Positions 45,401 to 59,424 are shown, counted from the first letter of the stretch. The stretch is 64,000 nt of DNA from Deinococcus sp. Leaf326 (GCF_001424185.1 NZ_LMOM01000032.1:1-64000); one strand, 5' to 3'. The notes: generated by a model not told the origin, from the letters alone. Numbers and translations are program-made.

Positions 45401-45606
45401 TTGTCTCTACTGCTCAGTCTGGAGCTGAACCGCGCTCCCGACGTAGAGGGCTAAAGCGTTACCCTCATCCACCGTCAAGCCCGCCCTAGCGAGATGTAAA
45501 GCATCAGTCAGGCAAAAATCCTACTCCGTTCTGACTGGAGCAGGGTTTCGGGTAAGAGTAAACCGAAAAAGGAGCCCCGAAGGACTCCCATTCACTAAGG
45601 TGAGAC

Positions 45607-45870
45607 TTACCAGCGGTCGTCGCGGCGAGCCGGACGATCGTTGTAGGAACCGGCCGGAGCGGCCTTGGTCACCACGATGTTCTTGGCCTGGGGGCCCTTG
45701 CCGCGCTGGCCTTCTTCGATCTCGAATTCGACTTCGTCGCCTTCGTTGAGCTTCTTGAAGCCGCTGCTCTGGATCGCGCTGAAGTGCGCGAACACGTCGG
45801 GGCTACCCGCCGACTCGATGAAACCGAAACCCTTCTCTGCGTTAAACCACTTAACTTTACCGTTAGCCAT
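45607..45870 (-). CDS. Cold-shock domain protein (CspA family)
   Basis: A protein of 87 residues from ATG 45870; longer starts are rejected because the family starts MANGKVKWF. The RNA-binding motifs are intact: RNP1 KGFGFIES and RNP2 VFAHFSAI. The C-terminal [14 protein letters not shown] is a basic tail beyond the usual 67-70 residues. Such proteins melt RNA structure and are often induced by cold or stress. A strong promoter and a leader of about 80 bases lie upstream, consistent with the long leaders of csp genes. The protein is probably abundant. Confidence 0.95.
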   Translation of the reverse strand: MANGKVKWFNAEKGFGFIESAGSPDVFAHFSAIQSSGFKKLNEGDEVEFEIEEGQRGKGPQAKNIVVTKAAPAGSYNDRPARRDDRW

Positions 45871-45956
45871 ACTCAACCCCTTGACCAAGAACAACAACAG
45901 CACACGGTCTTACCTCGTGCGCCTTTCACTGCGTACTTGGGAAATTCTAGATCTAG

Positions 45957-45986
45957 ATCATACACACTTCTGCGGGTTGATGACAA
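45957..45986 (-). promoter_or_regulatory. Strong promoter of the cold-shock gene
   Basis: On the minus strand TTGTCA (45981-45986) and TATGAT (45957-45962) are 18 bp apart, giving a leader of about 80 bases. The region is AT-rich within GC-rich DNA. Confidence 0.7.
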
Positions 45987-46158
45987 CCCAGCTTACAGAG
46001 CGAACAACCCAGGACCTGAATCTGCTCAAAGAGTAGCACACCGGAGATGCAGAAAGCAACAGGGGCGTGAGCCCGACAAGACCAGTGGATGACCGGCGCT
46101 CCTTGACCCGGGTGGGTAGAGACTGAAGACGGCTGGAAAGGACGACAGGACTGTCTCA

Positions 46159-47603
<1,445 letters not shown>

Positions 47604-47607
<4 letters not shown>

Positions 47608-48290
47608 GAATCCGCCTCCAGCCGGTAGCCCACCCCGCGCACGGTGCGTAGCATCCCGGAAGCGCCCGCCGCGTCGAGCTTGCGCCGCACGCTGGCGAGG
47701 TGGGCGTCCACGACCCGTTCCAGAGCGTCGCTGTCGGGCAGGGCGTGGGCCAGCAGTTCCTCGCGGGTGAAGGCCCGGCCCGGCACCTCGGCGAGCTGCG
47801 CGAGCAACCGGAACTCGGCCGGCGTGAGATTCAGCGCCTGCCCGTCCACGCGGGCGGCCACGGCGCGGCGGTCCACCTCCAGGCTGCCCACCCGCAGCGG
47901 ACGGTCCTCGGGATCCCCGAGAAGCTGGCTGGCGCGCCGCAGCACGGCCTTGACGCGCGCCATGACCTCGCGGGGGCGAAAAGGCTTGACCACGTAGTCG
48001 TCGGCGCCCAGCTCCAGGCCCACGATCTGGTCGGTCTCCTCGGCGCGCGCCGTGACCAGGATGACCGGGGTGGCGCTGCTGGCGCGCACGGTCTTCAGGA
48101 CCTCCAGGCCGCTGCGCCCCGGCAACATCACGTCGAGGAGGATGAGGTCGGGATGCGCCGCCCGGAACACCGTGAGGGCCGCGTTGCCGTCGGAGGCCCG
48201 CTCGGTGCGGTAGCCCTCCTGCCGGGCGTAGGCTTCGAGCACCTCCGCGAGTTGCGGCTCGTCCTCGACGATCAAGATCAGGGCGCTCAT
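47604..48290 (-). CDS. Response regulator, OmpR/PhoB family
   Basis: A protein of 228 residues from ATG 48290. The receiver domain (1-120) has ILIVEDEPQLAEVL with the acidic pocket, LILLDVMLPGRSG with the phospho-acceptor Asp, VTARAE with the conserved Thr, and VVKPFRPREV with the Lys. The winged-helix effector domain has LNLTPAEFRLLAQLAE, FTREELL and VVDAHLASVRRKL, ending LRTVRGVGYRLE. It is cotranscribed with the kinase. ATCTTC direct repeats 11 bp apart in the shared divergent region are the spacing such regulators prefer. Confidence 0.93.
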
Positions 48291-48341
48291 GACCGCATGG
48301 TAGGCGCCGGCCGTGAAGGCCATGCGAAGGGCCGGGCAGCC

Positions 48342-48358
48342 ATCTTCGACAAATCTTC
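48342..48358. promoter_or_regulatory. 11-bp-spaced direct repeat, probable OmpR-family binding site
   Basis: ATCTTC occurs at 48342-48347 and 48353-48358, start-to-start 11 bp, inside the 115-bp region between the response regulator and the first TolC-like gene. OmpR/PhoB regulators bind tandem half-sites with this spacing. Confidence 0.5.
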
Positions 48359-48405
48359 AAAAAAGGTGCGCGCCGCCTTCTCTTAACTGCGCGATGCTGC
48401 CCCCC

Positions 48406-49869
48406 ATGAACGCCCCTCCCCTGCGCCGGCCCTCACGCGCCCGGACCACCCTGCTGACCCTGGCCCTGGGTCTGGGCCCGCTGGCAGCCGCCCAGACAGG
48501 CCCGGCCGCCGCACCAGCCAGCACAGCTCCGGCGACACCGACAGCCATCCCCGAGACAGCTGCCGGCAGCGCCGCCGGGGCCACCGATCTCACTCTGGAA
48601 ACGGCCCTGGCCCGGTTGGCCCAGGCCCCCAGCGTGACGCAGGCGGCGCTGAGCGTGCAGGTGGCCCAGACCAACCTGAACGCCGCGCGCGCCGCCCTGG
48701 GCCTGAGCGTGAGCGTGAGCGTGAGCGGCAGCGCGGGCTATACGGGAGGCAGCGCCGTGACCGACGGCAGCGGCGAGACCACTACAGAGGGCAGTCTCAG
48801 CGGCAGCGCGGGCGTGAACGTGAGCCTGGGCCTGTTGCCCTGGTCGAGCAGCCAGAACAGCCTGCAGGCGGCCCAGCGCAGCCTGACACTGGCACAGTCG
48901 CGGCTGGTCGCGGCCCAGGCGGCGGCGCGGCTCAATGTGGTGCAGCAGTACCTCGCGGGCGTGATCGCCGCGCAGGACGTGACCCTGGCCGACCAGACCC
49001 TGACCCTGCGCCAGCGTCAGCTGGAGGTTGCCCAGACCCAGCGCCAGAGCGGCAACGCTACCGATGAGGACGTCCTGAGTGCCCAGGCGGCCGTCCAGTC
49101 GGCGCAGGCCTCGCAGTTGCAGGCCCGCGCGAGCCTCGACGCCGCGCGGCTGGGGCTGGGCGCAGCGCTGGGCACCGACCTGGGGCCGGTCAGTTTCGTC
49201 ACCGCTCCGCCCGAGAGTTTCGCGCTGCCGGACCTCGCGGCGCTCGTGGCACGGGCGCGGACCACCCTGCCGGACGTGGTCAGCGCCCGCAACGACCTCG
49301 CCGACGCGCAGCAGACCCTGGCCGACCAGCGGCGCGACCAGACGCTGCCGGACCTGACCGCCTCCGTACGCTACGGCCCGGCGAGCAGCGGCGGCCTGAA
49401 CGCCAGCCTGAACCTCAAGGCCGGTACAGCCTCGGCCGGATACACCGTGCCGCTGAATTCTGGCAGTTCCGCGGGGGGCACCAACCGCGTGGTCGCCAGC
49501 GTGACGGGCAGCTACGTGGTGTACTCGCCGGCCCTCAAGGCCCAGGTCTCGGCCGCGCAGGCGAACGTGACCCAGGCGCAGCTGACCCTGAACGTGACCC
49601 AGCAGAACGCCGAGCTGAACGTGCGCACCCGCTACGCCACAGCGCAGTCGGGCCTGATCACCCTCCAGAGTCTCGCCACCGGGGTCGAGGTCGCCCGTCT
49701 GGGCGTCCAGACCGCCCAGACCCGCCTCGCGGCCGGGGTGGGCACGGCCGACGACGTGACCCAGGCCGGGCTCGCGCTGGGACAGGCGCAGCGCGCGCTG
49801 CAGAATGCTCGCCTGACCGCTCAGATCAACCTCATTCAACTCGACAACGCCGCCGGAGGCCTCCAGTGA
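48406..49869 (+). CDS. TolC-family outer-membrane efflux protein, copy 1
   Basis: A protein of 487 residues from ATG 48406 (ATG 48394 possible). It has a signal peptide (LLTLALGLGPLAAA-QTG) and an Ala/Pro linker, then the TolC/OEP duplicated helical-coil pattern. Examples are LETALARLAQAPSVTQAALS, NVVQQYLAGVIAAQDVTLAD and LTLRQRQLEVAQTQRQSGNA, with the second half LPDVVSARNDLADAQQTLAD and VARLGVQTAQTRLAAGVGTA. TolC proteins form the outer-membrane duct for efflux or type I secretion. No HlyD or ABC/RND partner is encoded here. It overlaps the second copy by GTGA. Confidence 0.88.
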   Translation: MNAPPLRRPSRARTTLLTLALGLGPLAAAQTGPAAAPASTAPATPTAIPETAAGSAAGATDLTLETALARLAQAPSVTQAALSVQVAQTNLNAARAALGLSVSVSVSGSAGYTGGSAVTDGSGETTTEGSLSGSAGVNVSLGLLPWSSSQNSLQAAQRSLTLAQSRLVAAQAAARLNVVQQYLAGVIAAQDVTLADQTLTLRQRQLEVAQTQRQSGNATDEDVLSAQAAVQSAQASQLQARASLDAARLGLGAALGTDLGPVSFVTAPPESFALPDLAALVARARTTLPDVVSARNDLADAQQTLADQRRDQTLPDLTASVRYGPASSGGLNASLNLKAGTASAGYTVPLNSGSSAGGTNRVVASVTGSYVVYSPALKAQVSAAQANVTQAQLTLNVTQQNAELNVRTRYATAQSGLITLQSLATGVEVARLGVQTAQTRLAAGVGTADDVTQAGLALGQAQRALQNARLTAQINLIQLDNAAGGLQ

Positions 49870-50939
49870 AGCGCACCACCCCCCATACCCGACCCGTACC
49901 GACTCGTTCCCTGTCTGCCCTGCTCGGCGCCCTGCTGCTCGCCGCGCCGGCGCTGGCCCAGACCGGAACTGCGACCAGCGCCGGCAGCGCCGTGCAGGCC
50001 GCCCTGAGCAACAACAGCGACGTGAAGACCGCGCAGGCCAACCTCGACAAGGCGCAGGCCGCCAACCGCGCCGCGCAGGCCGATCCCAGCAGCCTGGTGG
50101 CCGCCAAGCTGAGTGCGCAGAACGCCGCCACGTTGGCGCAGGCCAGTCTGCGCGGCGCGCGCATGAATACCTTGCAGAGCACCGTCGGGGCCTACACGGC
50201 GCTGCTCGAGGCCCAGGAGAACGTGGAGGTCCAGACGTTGCAGGTCCAGACCGACCAGAAGGCCGTGCAGGTGGCGGGGGTCAAACAGGGACTGGGCAAC
50301 GCCACGGCACTGGACGTACAGAACGCCCAGAACACGCTCTCGGCCAGCACTCAGACCCTCGCCGACGCCCGCGCGCAGGTGACGCTCGCCTCGGCCCGCC
50401 TCGCCACCCTGACCGGCCTGGGCAGCGGCGTGCGGGCCGGCAGCGCCGTGAACGTGCCCAAGCTGAGCACGACCCTGGCGGGCCTACAGGGTGGCCTGAA
50501 CAACCTCAGCGCGCTCGTATCCGCGAACAACGAACTGGCGGCCGCACAGCTGAGCGTCAAGCTCGCCACGAACGACTTCACGCCCGCACGCACCCTGCAA
50601 GACGCCCAGACGGCCCTCGCCAACGCGCAGCGCAGCGTGAGCAGTGCCGGACAGACGGCTGCCCAGACCCTCGCCAGCGCCTACCAGACAGCCCAGAACG
50701 CCTACGAACTCCAGCAGGTCGCCCTGAACCGCGAGGCCGCCGCCCAGAAGACCTACACCCAGGATGCCGCGCGGCTCAGGAGCGGGACCATCAGCGCAGT
50801 TGACCTGCAGGCCACGCAGCTCACCCTGAAAAAGGCGCAGTACAGCCGCCTGCAGGCCCAGAACAACGTCCTGGAAGCCCTGGCGGCGCTGTCCGTGGCC
50901 AGCGGTCAGAACCTGACCGGCATCGGGGGCACGCTCTGA
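49866..50939 (+). CDS. TolC-family-like protein, short copy 2
   Basis: A protein of 357 residues from GTG 49866. It has a signal peptide (SALLGALLLAAPALA-QTG) and long amphipathic helices with TolC features: LSNNSDVKTAQANLDKAQAA, YTALLEAQENVEVQTLQVQT, KQGLGNATALDVQNAQNTLS and YELQQVALNREAAAQ, then a final RLRSGTISAVDLQATQLTLK. It is about 100-130 residues shorter than typical TolC, and its helical halves are more degenerate. It could be a periplasmic helical protein that caps or modifies copy 1. Its overlap with copy 1 argues for equal production and possible complex formation. Confidence 0.8.
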   Translation: MKRTTPHTRPVPTRSLSALLGALLLAAPALAQTGTATSAGSAVQAALSNNSDVKTAQANLDKAQAANRAAQADPSSLVAAKLSAQNAATLAQASLRGARMNTLQSTVGAYTALLEAQENVEVQTLQVQTDQKAVQVAGVKQGLGNATALDVQNAQNTLSASTQTLADARAQVTLASARLATLTGLGSGVRAGSAVNVPKLSTTLAGLQGGLNNLSALVSANNELAAAQLSVKLATNDFTPARTLQDAQTALANAQRSVSSAGQTAAQTLASAYQTAQNAYELQQVALNREAAAQKTYTQDAARLRSGTISAVDLQATQLTLKKAQYSRLQAQNNVLEALAALSVASGQNLTGIGGTL

Positions 50940-51218
50940 ACAGCGGACCCGCTCCTGCCGGGGCGGGCAGCCAGTCGTTGTGAGTCTCGGTCCCTCCCTT
51001 CCGGGCTGGACGCGGGGCGGCCACCTGAGGGCTGTTCTTCCGGTGGGGTGAGCGCCCGCAGAGAAGTCCCGTACAGATACCGCCACTCATACAGAGGCCA
51101 GAGTGACGGCGCTTTTTAAATGAACATTCATCTGACCGGATGACCATGCCTCACGCAGCCGAAGGTGAAGACAGAAGAATCTCGTCCTCACGACTGGGCG
51201 GAGTGTTGCAGTGAAGGC

Positions 51219-51572
51219 ATGACTAGGCCCCGGCAGGATTGCCCGACCACGCTTCTGTACGGAAGTTGGAAAGACGACCACGGGTCAACGCGGCGGTATT
51301 TCAGCGGCCGCGTGCTCGAATCCGACCGGCCGGATATCCGGCGAGGAGAGCTCGTCATGATTGTGTACCAGTGCCCGGATGACCGCGTGGTCGGTCCCTG
51401 CGTGCACGGCTCCTACGTTATGAAGACGAGTCGCCTGCGGCTGCCGCTGGTCAGCTTTCTGTGCGAGGCGATCCGGCATCCCGGCGGGGGCTGCCGGCAG
51501 GACACCGCGCCCTCGCAGTGGGCCGCCCTGGCCATCTCGGAAACGGCCCTGCCCACGGCCCGCCTGGCCTGA
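51219..51572 (+). CDS. Hypothetical protein
   Basis: A frame of 117 codons from ATG 51219 with AAGG just upstream; GTG 51165 would lengthen it. I do not recognise it. It has a short folded-looking core (LLYGSWKDDHGSTRRYFSGR, VLESDRPDIRRGELVMIVYQ) and four Cys spread over the middle and C-terminal part, but no known motif. It points toward the minus-strand HemD gene and ends 10 bases before it. Composition is plausible for coding, but no homologue is known to me, so it could be spurious. Confidence 0.4.
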   Translation: MTRPRQDCPTTLLYGSWKDDHGSTRRYFSGRVLESDRPDIRRGELVMIVYQCPDDRVVGPCVHGSYVMKTSRLRLPLVSFLCEAIRHPGGGCRQDTAPSQWAALAISETALPTARLA

Positions 51573-51582
51573 GCGGGCCCGG

Positions 51583-52419
51583 TCAGCCCGCCTGCCTCTG
51601 TAGAAAACGGCCTCGCAGGGTGGGCGCATGTTCGGCCGCCGTGCGGACCAGAATGCCCATCTTGTGCGGATTGGCTTCCAGGTCGATCCGCAGCCCCAGT
51701 TCGCCGGCCGACTCGCTGCACGCTGGCCCGATGCTGGCGACCACCATGCCGCGTAGCTGCGCCCTGACCGCAGCGAGCTGCCCCAGCGATTCGGCGTATT
51801 TCAGGAAGTGCAGGACCTGCGTGCCGCTGGACAGCAGCAGCACGTCGAGTTGCCCTGCGGCGGTCGCCTCGACGGCGCGGGCGAGTGGAGCGGTATCCTC
51901 GGGAAAGGTGCAGCGGTAGACCGGCACGCTGGTCACCCGCAGCCCACGCCCTTCCAGCTCACGCAGCATGGGCGCGGGCGCGGCTTCGCCGTATTCCAGG
52001 ATGACCGCGTGCTGCCCCGGTTTCAGGGTCTCCAGCAGGTGAGACTGCACCTCGTGCCAGGTATGCGGCCGGGGCACGCTGACTCCTGTCAGTCCGAAGG
52101 TCTTGAGCGCCTGCATGGGTTTATTGCCGCGCGCGACGAGGTGCAGGCCACGCAGGGTGTCGAGGTGCCGGGGGTCGCGCGCCGCGAGGTCGCGCAGGAA
52201 CAGCCGCGTGCCGCCCCCGGTCATGAAGGCCACGGCGTCGACCCGTCCCGCCGCCAGATCGGCCTCGAAGCGGTCGAGGACACCGCTCAGGTCGAGTTTC
52301 TGCTCGGCCATGCTGGGCGCCACCATCGGCACACCCCGGTACTTCCCGATCAGCACCGCCATCTCGTCGGCGCGGCGCGACTCCAGGCTCAGTACATTCA
52401 GTCCGGCGAACCAATCCAC
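51583..52419 (-). CDS. Uroporphyrinogen-III synthase-like protein (HemD family), copy 2
   Basis: A protein of 278 residues from GTG 52419, with GGAGGTGA upstream, overlapping the nirD end by 22 bases. It is paralogous to copy 1 at 4811: LSLESRRADEMAVLIGKYRG, MVAPSMAEQKLDLSGVLDRF, VILEYGEAAPAPMLRELEG, VLLLSSGTQVLHFLKYAESL and MVVASIGPACSESAGELGL. In the nirBD operon it most likely supplies uroporphyrinogen III for the siroheme of NirB. No methyltransferase or ferrochelatase gene for siroheme is present in the window, so those steps must be encoded elsewhere. Confidence 0.78.
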   Translation of the reverse strand: MDWFAGLNVLSLESRRADEMAVLIGKYRGVPMVAPSMAEQKLDLSGVLDRFEADLAAGRVDAVAFMTGGGTRLFLRDLAARDPRHLDTLRGLHLVARGNKPMQALKTFGLTGVSVPRPHTWHEVQSHLLETLKPGQHAVILEYGEAAPAPMLRELEGRGLRVTSVPVYRCTFPEDTAPLARAVEATAAGQLDVLLLSSGTQVLHFLKYAESLGQLAAVRAQLRGMVVASIGPACSESAGELGLRIDLEANPHKMGILVRTAAEHAPTLRGRFLQRQAG

Positions 52420-52790
52420 AGGTCACCTCCGTCCACGCGCGCGGCGTACACCGGCAGCCAGACGGCCGGATCGTCGAGGCTCTGGCCGCTGCGCAGGTCG
52501 AAGGCGTTCTTCAACAGGGGCGAGACGACCTTCAGGCCCACCTCTTTCGGACCGGCGCCGGCGCGCGCATAGCTGCCCGTCAGGCCGCGCGACATCACGT
52601 TGGCTCCGGTGAAGGGATCGCGGTTACCGAGCGCGAAGACCTCGCCGGCCACCGAGAAGACCGCCACCTGCTGTCCACCCACCAGTGCGCAGACGCCAGC
52701 ACCAGGCAGGATGTCGCTCAGAGCGCATATGCGCGTCCAGGAGCGCGGAGCCGGAACGGGGCTGGGAGGTGATGCAGTCGAAGTGGTCAT
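52398..52790 (-). CDS. nirD: Assimilatory nitrite reductase small subunit (Rieske-like NirD)
   Basis: A protein of 130 residues from ATG 52790 with AGGAGG 7 bases upstream. It has the Rieske-type fold but lacks the iron-sulfur ligands, as NirD proteins do: ICALSDILPGAGVCALVGGQ, VAVFSVAGEVFALGNRDPFT, GANVMSRGLTG and VVSPLLKNAFDLRSGQSLDD. It completes the cytosolic NADH nitrite reductase with NirB. It lies between nirB and hemD copy 2 and overlaps the latter, forming a nirB-nirD-hemD operon. Confidence 0.9.
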   Translation of the reverse strand: MTTSTASPPSPVPAPRSWTRICALSDILPGAGVCALVGGQQVAVFSVAGEVFALGNRDPFTGANVMSRGLTGSYARAGAGPKEVGLKVVSPLLKNAFDLRSGQSLDDPAVWLPVYAARVDGGDLWIGSPD

Positions 52791-52834
52791 GGCGAGAACC
52801 TCCTTGTCGGTCACAGATGGGGAGAGGGCCAGCA

Positions 52835-55417
52835 TCAGTCGTCGCCCCCGGCCATCGGCAGTGGGGTCAGGTGAGACAGGCCCGCAGGCAGGTCGGCGGG
52901 GCGGATCTGGCCGCGCTCGTCCACCCACTGCACGCCGTCGTCGCGGGCGTCGCTGTTCACGAAGGTGCGGAAGCGGGCGCGGATCTCGGGAGTCTGGACC
53001 GCGCGGGCCCACTCGTCCTCGTAGCTCGCCACATGGCGCTCCATCTCGGCTTCCAGCTCGGCGCAGATGCCCAGGCGGTCGTCCAGGATCACGGCGCGCA
53101 GGTAGTCCAGGCCGCCGTCCAGGTTTTCCAGCCAGACCGAGGTGCGCTGGAGGCGGTCGGCGGTGCGCACGTAGAACATCAGGTAGCGGTCGAGCAGCCG
53201 CACGACCTCGTCCCCGTGCAGGTCGGAGGCGAGCAGCACCGCGTGCTTGGGGGTCACACCGCCGTTGCCGCCCACGTACAAATTCCAGCCCTTCTCGGTG
53301 GCGATGATCCCGAAGTCCTTGCTGCGGGCCTCGGCGCACTCGCGGGTGCAGCCCGACACGCCGCTCTTCAGTTTATGCGGGCTGCGCAGGCCCCGGTAAC
53401 GCAGTTCCAGGCGCACCGCGAGGCTGGTGCTGTCCTGCACGCCGTAGCGGCACCACGTGCTGCCAACGCAGCTCTTGACCGTGCGCAGGCTCTTGCCGTA
53501 GGCGTGGCCGCTCTCGAAGCCAGCCGCGATGAGTTCTTCCCAGATGGCCGGGAGGTCGTCGCGCTGCGCGCCCAGCAGGTCAATGCGCTGCCCCCCGGTG
53601 ATCTTGCAGTACAGGCCGTAGCGCTTGGCGACCGCCCCGATGGCGATGAGGCCCTCGGCGGTGATCTCGCCGCCCGGCACGCGCGGCATGACCGAGTAGG
53701 TGCCGTTCTTCTGGATGTTTGCCAGGAACGCGTCGTTGGTGTCCTGAAGGGGCGCGTGTCCCGGCTTCAGGACGTGCTCGTTGTAGAGGCTCGCCAGGAT
53801 GCTCGCCACCGCCGGCTTGCAGATCTCGCAGCCCAGGCCGTGGCCGTGCGCGCCCAGCACCTCGTCCCAGGTGTGGTGGCCTCTGACCCGCACGAGGTCG
53901 AAGAGTTCCTGGCGCGAGTACGCGAAGTGCTCGCACAGATGGTTGGAAAAGGTCTCGCCCAAGCGCGCAAGTTCGCTCTGGAGCAGGCCGTGCAGGCTGG
54001 GCACGCAGCCGCCGCAGCCGGTGCCCGCGCCCGTGCATTTTTTCAGGGTGGCCACGTCGCGCGCGCCCCCCGCAATCGCGCCGCAGATGGCGTCACTGTG
54101 CACGTTCTCGCACGAGCAGATCAGGGCGTTGGAGGCCAGCACGGGCGCAGTCCCACCCGGCAGCGGCGGCACGATCAGGGTTTCGGGCGGCACGGTGAGG
54201 GGCGCGCCGCTCAGGGTCAGGTCGAGCAGGTCGCCGTAGCGCGAGGTGTCGCCTACCAGCAGGCCGCCCAGCACCTTCGTGCCGTCGGGCGAGAGCACCA
54301 GCTTGGAGTAGGTGCCGCGCACGTTGTCGCTCAGGCTCACCGTGCGGCAGCTCGGCGTCGTGCCCCTGGCGTCGCCAAAACTGCCCACCTCGACGCCCAG
54401 CAGCTTGAGCTTGGTCGAGAGGTCGGCCCCGGTGAAATGCACCTCGGCGGCGGGCAGCACGCCCAGGTCCATCAGGACGTTCGCGGCCGCCACCTTCGCC
54501 ATCGCGTAACCGGGGGCCACCAGACCGTAGATGCGGCCGTCATGCAGCGCGCACTCGCCCACCGCGTACACGCCTGGCGTGCCGGTGCGGCAGTGGTTGT
54601 CGATCTGAATACCGCCGCGCTCGCCCACCGGCACGCCGCTGGCACGGGCGAGGTCGTCGCGCGGGCGGATGCCGGCCGAGAACACGACCAGATCGGCGTC
54701 CAGGCGGCTGCCGTCGGCAAAGTCCAGGCCGGTCACGCGGCCCGCTGCATCCAGCGTGATCTCGCGGGTGGCCCTGGCAGTGTGCACGCCGATCCCCATC
54801 TCCTCGATGATGTTCTGCAGCGCGCGCCCACCTTCGGGGTCGAGCTGCGCGGGCATGAGCTGCGGCGCAAACTCGACGACGTGCGTCTCCAGCCCCAGCT
54901 TGCGCAGCGCCCCGGCGGCCTCCAGCCCCAGCAGACCGCCGCCAATCACCACGCCGCGCCCAGCGCCCATGGCGGCCGTGCGGATCGCTTCGAGGTCGTC
55001 CAGCGTGCGGTACACGAAGCACCCCGCCGCATCCTTCCCCAGCACCGGCGGCACAAACGGAAAGCTGCCGGTGGCGAACATCAGGGCGTCGTAGGCCAGC
55101 ACGCGGTCGCCCACCGTCACCGTACGCGCGGCGGTGTTCACCGCATGGGCGCGGCCGTAGACCACCTCCACCCCCTGAGCGGCGTAGCCGTCCGGAGTGG
55201 TCAGGGACAGGTCGGGCTGCGGATCGTCGAAAAAGCTGCTGAGGCGCACGCGGTCGTAGGCGAGGCGCGACTCTTCGCTGATCACCGTCACGCGCAGGGC
55301 ACCTTCCCCGGCCTGGGCACGCAGGGCGTCCACGAAACGGTGGCCGACCATGCCGTTGCCGATGATCAGGACGTGGGGGACCGGGGACGCAGATTGGGGG
55401 GTCGCAAAGTCAGTCAT
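52835..55417 (-). CDS. nirB: Assimilatory NAD(P)H nitrite reductase large subunit
   Basis: A protein of 860 residues from ATG 55417 with GGAGG upstream. The order of domains is FAD/NAD binding (residues 15-320; LIIGNGMVGHRFVDAL, VIGGGLLGLEAAGAL), a BFD-like [2Fe-2S] module (CSCENVHSDAICGAI followed by CTGAGTGCGGC), and the ferredoxin-like and siroheme/[4Fe-4S] half. The latter has Cys in SCVGSTWCRYG and SGCTRECAEA. It reduces nitrite to ammonium in six electrons. Length fits the family (about 840-860). It is divergent from the nitrate reductase gene. Confidence 0.95.
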   Translation of the reverse strand: MTDFATPQSASPVPHVLIIGNGMVGHRFVDALRAQAGEGALRVTVISEESRLAYDRVRLSSFFDDPQPDLSLTTPDGYAAQGVEVVYGRAHAVNTAARTVTVGDRVLAYDALMFATGSFPFVPPVLGKDAAGCFVYRTLDDLEAIRTAAMGAGRGVVIGGGLLGLEAAGALRKLGLETHVVEFAPQLMPAQLDPEGGRALQNIIEEMGIGVHTARATREITLDAAGRVTGLDFADGSRLDADLVVFSAGIRPRDDLARASGVPVGERGGIQIDNHCRTGTPGVYAVGECALHDGRIYGLVAPGYAMAKVAAANVLMDLGVLPAAEVHFTGADLSTKLKLLGVEVGSFGDARGTTPSCRTVSLSDNVRGTYSKLVLSPDGTKVLGGLLVGDTSRYGDLLDLTLSGAPLTVPPETLIVPPLPGGTAPVLASNALICSCENVHSDAICGAIAGGARDVATLKKCTGAGTGCGGCVPSLHGLLQSELARLGETFSNHLCEHFAYSRQELFDLVRVRGHHTWDEVLGAHGHGLGCEICKPAVASILASLYNEHVLKPGHAPLQDTNDAFLANIQKNGTYSVMPRVPGGEITAEGLIAIGAVAKRYGLYCKITGGQRIDLLGAQRDDLPAIWEELIAAGFESGHAYGKSLRTVKSCVGSTWCRYGVQDSTSLAVRLELRYRGLRSPHKLKSGVSGCTRECAEARSKDFGIIATEKGWNLYVGGNGGVTPKHAVLLASDLHGDEVVRLLDRYLMFYVRTADRLQRTSVWLENLDGGLDYLRAVILDDRLGICAELEAEMERHVASYEDEWARAVQTPEIRARFRTFVNSDARDDGVQWVDERGQIRPADLPAGLSHLTPLPMAGGDD

Positions 55418-55503
55418 GGAAAAACGCCTCCGAAGAGCGGGGGGAGCGGGGGCCGGCGGGAAGAGCCGACGGGCAGGCCTCTCCAGCCATTGGGCCGGAA
55501 GAC

Positions 55504-55546
55504 TATCTGTTTGTCAAAAAATATCTGGACAACCGACAAATATCTG
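55504..55546. promoter_or_regulatory. Three TATCTG repeats in the nir/nitrate-reductase divergent region
   Basis: TATCTG occurs at 55504-55509, 55522-55527 and 55541-55546, start-to-start 18 and 19 bp, amid AT-rich DNA with GACAA/TTGTC motifs, between nirB (minus) and the nitrate reductase gene (plus). The 239-bp region must hold both promoters; exact -10/-35 boxes are not clear. Confidence 0.45.
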
Positions 55547-55656
55547 TCACCTAATCTAGTTTTAGGAGACAATTTTTGTTCTGCGTCACTAAAAAGAGGT
55601 ACGTTCGGCAAATTCGGGGTTGACAGACTATTCCCTCTCCCGCCAAGGTGACGGCT

Positions 55657-57783
<2,127 letters not shown>

Positions 57784-57882
57784 CTCGCCCTTACCTTCCC
57801 CACAACGTCTCCAGTCCAGGCCCCCGCCCGCAGATCGCCGCCCTGTCTCCTCCACCCCGCACTCTCCCAAGGAAGGTCTGAC

Positions 57883-59103
<1,221 letters not shown>

Positions 59104-59113
59104 CCTCCACCGG

Positions 59114-59148
59114 GTGAGGGCCGGGCCGTGTTCGTGCCCGGCCCTCAC
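59114..59148. terminator. Bidirectional terminator between narK and the DUF2945 gene
   Basis: GTGAGGGCCGGGC (59114-59126) pairs perfectly with GCCCGGCCCTCAC (59136-59148), a 13-bp stem with a 9-base loop between the converging genes. Confidence 0.75.
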
Positions 59149-59153
59149 TCCTG

Positions 59154-59357
59154 TCAGGCCTTCGAGAGCGCCTCAGCGGTATGGGCGGCGTGGCGCCCGT
59201 CTTCGAGGCGCACCACGTAGCGCGGATCGTCCTTGCTGGCGCGGTAGTGAAAGCCCGCGACCTCTCCGTCCTCGTGGGCCACGCGCACCACCTCGCCGTG
59301 TGCCTCGCCGCCGTGGCTGTTCCACTTCACCCGGTCCCCTGTCTTGAAAGTCGTCAT
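59154..59357 (-). CDS. DUF2945 / hypervirulence-associated Tudor-domain protein
   Basis: A small protein of 67 residues; ATG 59357 (MTTFKTGDRVKWNSHGG) is chosen because the longer upstream frame has no ribosome site. The sequence fits the DUF2945/HVA1 family: F-K-TGDRVKWNSHGGEAHGEV, HYRASKDDPRYVVRLEDG, and a C-terminal KPEALSK-like AAHTAEALSKA. The domain has an SH3/Tudor-type barrel and is common in bacteria and fungi with unknown function. It stands alone. Confidence 0.85.
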   Translation of the reverse strand: MTTFKTGDRVKWNSHGGEAHGEVVRVAHEDGEVAGFHYRASKDDPRYVVRLEDGRHAAHTAEALSKA

Positions 59358-59424
59358 GACCGAAGGTGGCACGCGCCGAAATACCCCCGCTGTCAGCAAT
59401 GAGACAGACCGGGTTTCAGGGAGG

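Noticed and set aside
51120..51131. Short palindrome ATGAACATTCAT as a TetR-type operator
   Set aside because: It is short, and no regulator or clear promoter is next to it; too weak to list as a feature.
51087..51281. 64-codon minus-strand frame near the TolC genes
   Set aside because: No ribosome site, and it overlaps a somewhat better plus-strand candidate.
52685..55651. 988-codon plus-strand frame opposite nirB
   Set aside because: NirB on the minus strand has all cofactor motifs; the opposite frame has none.
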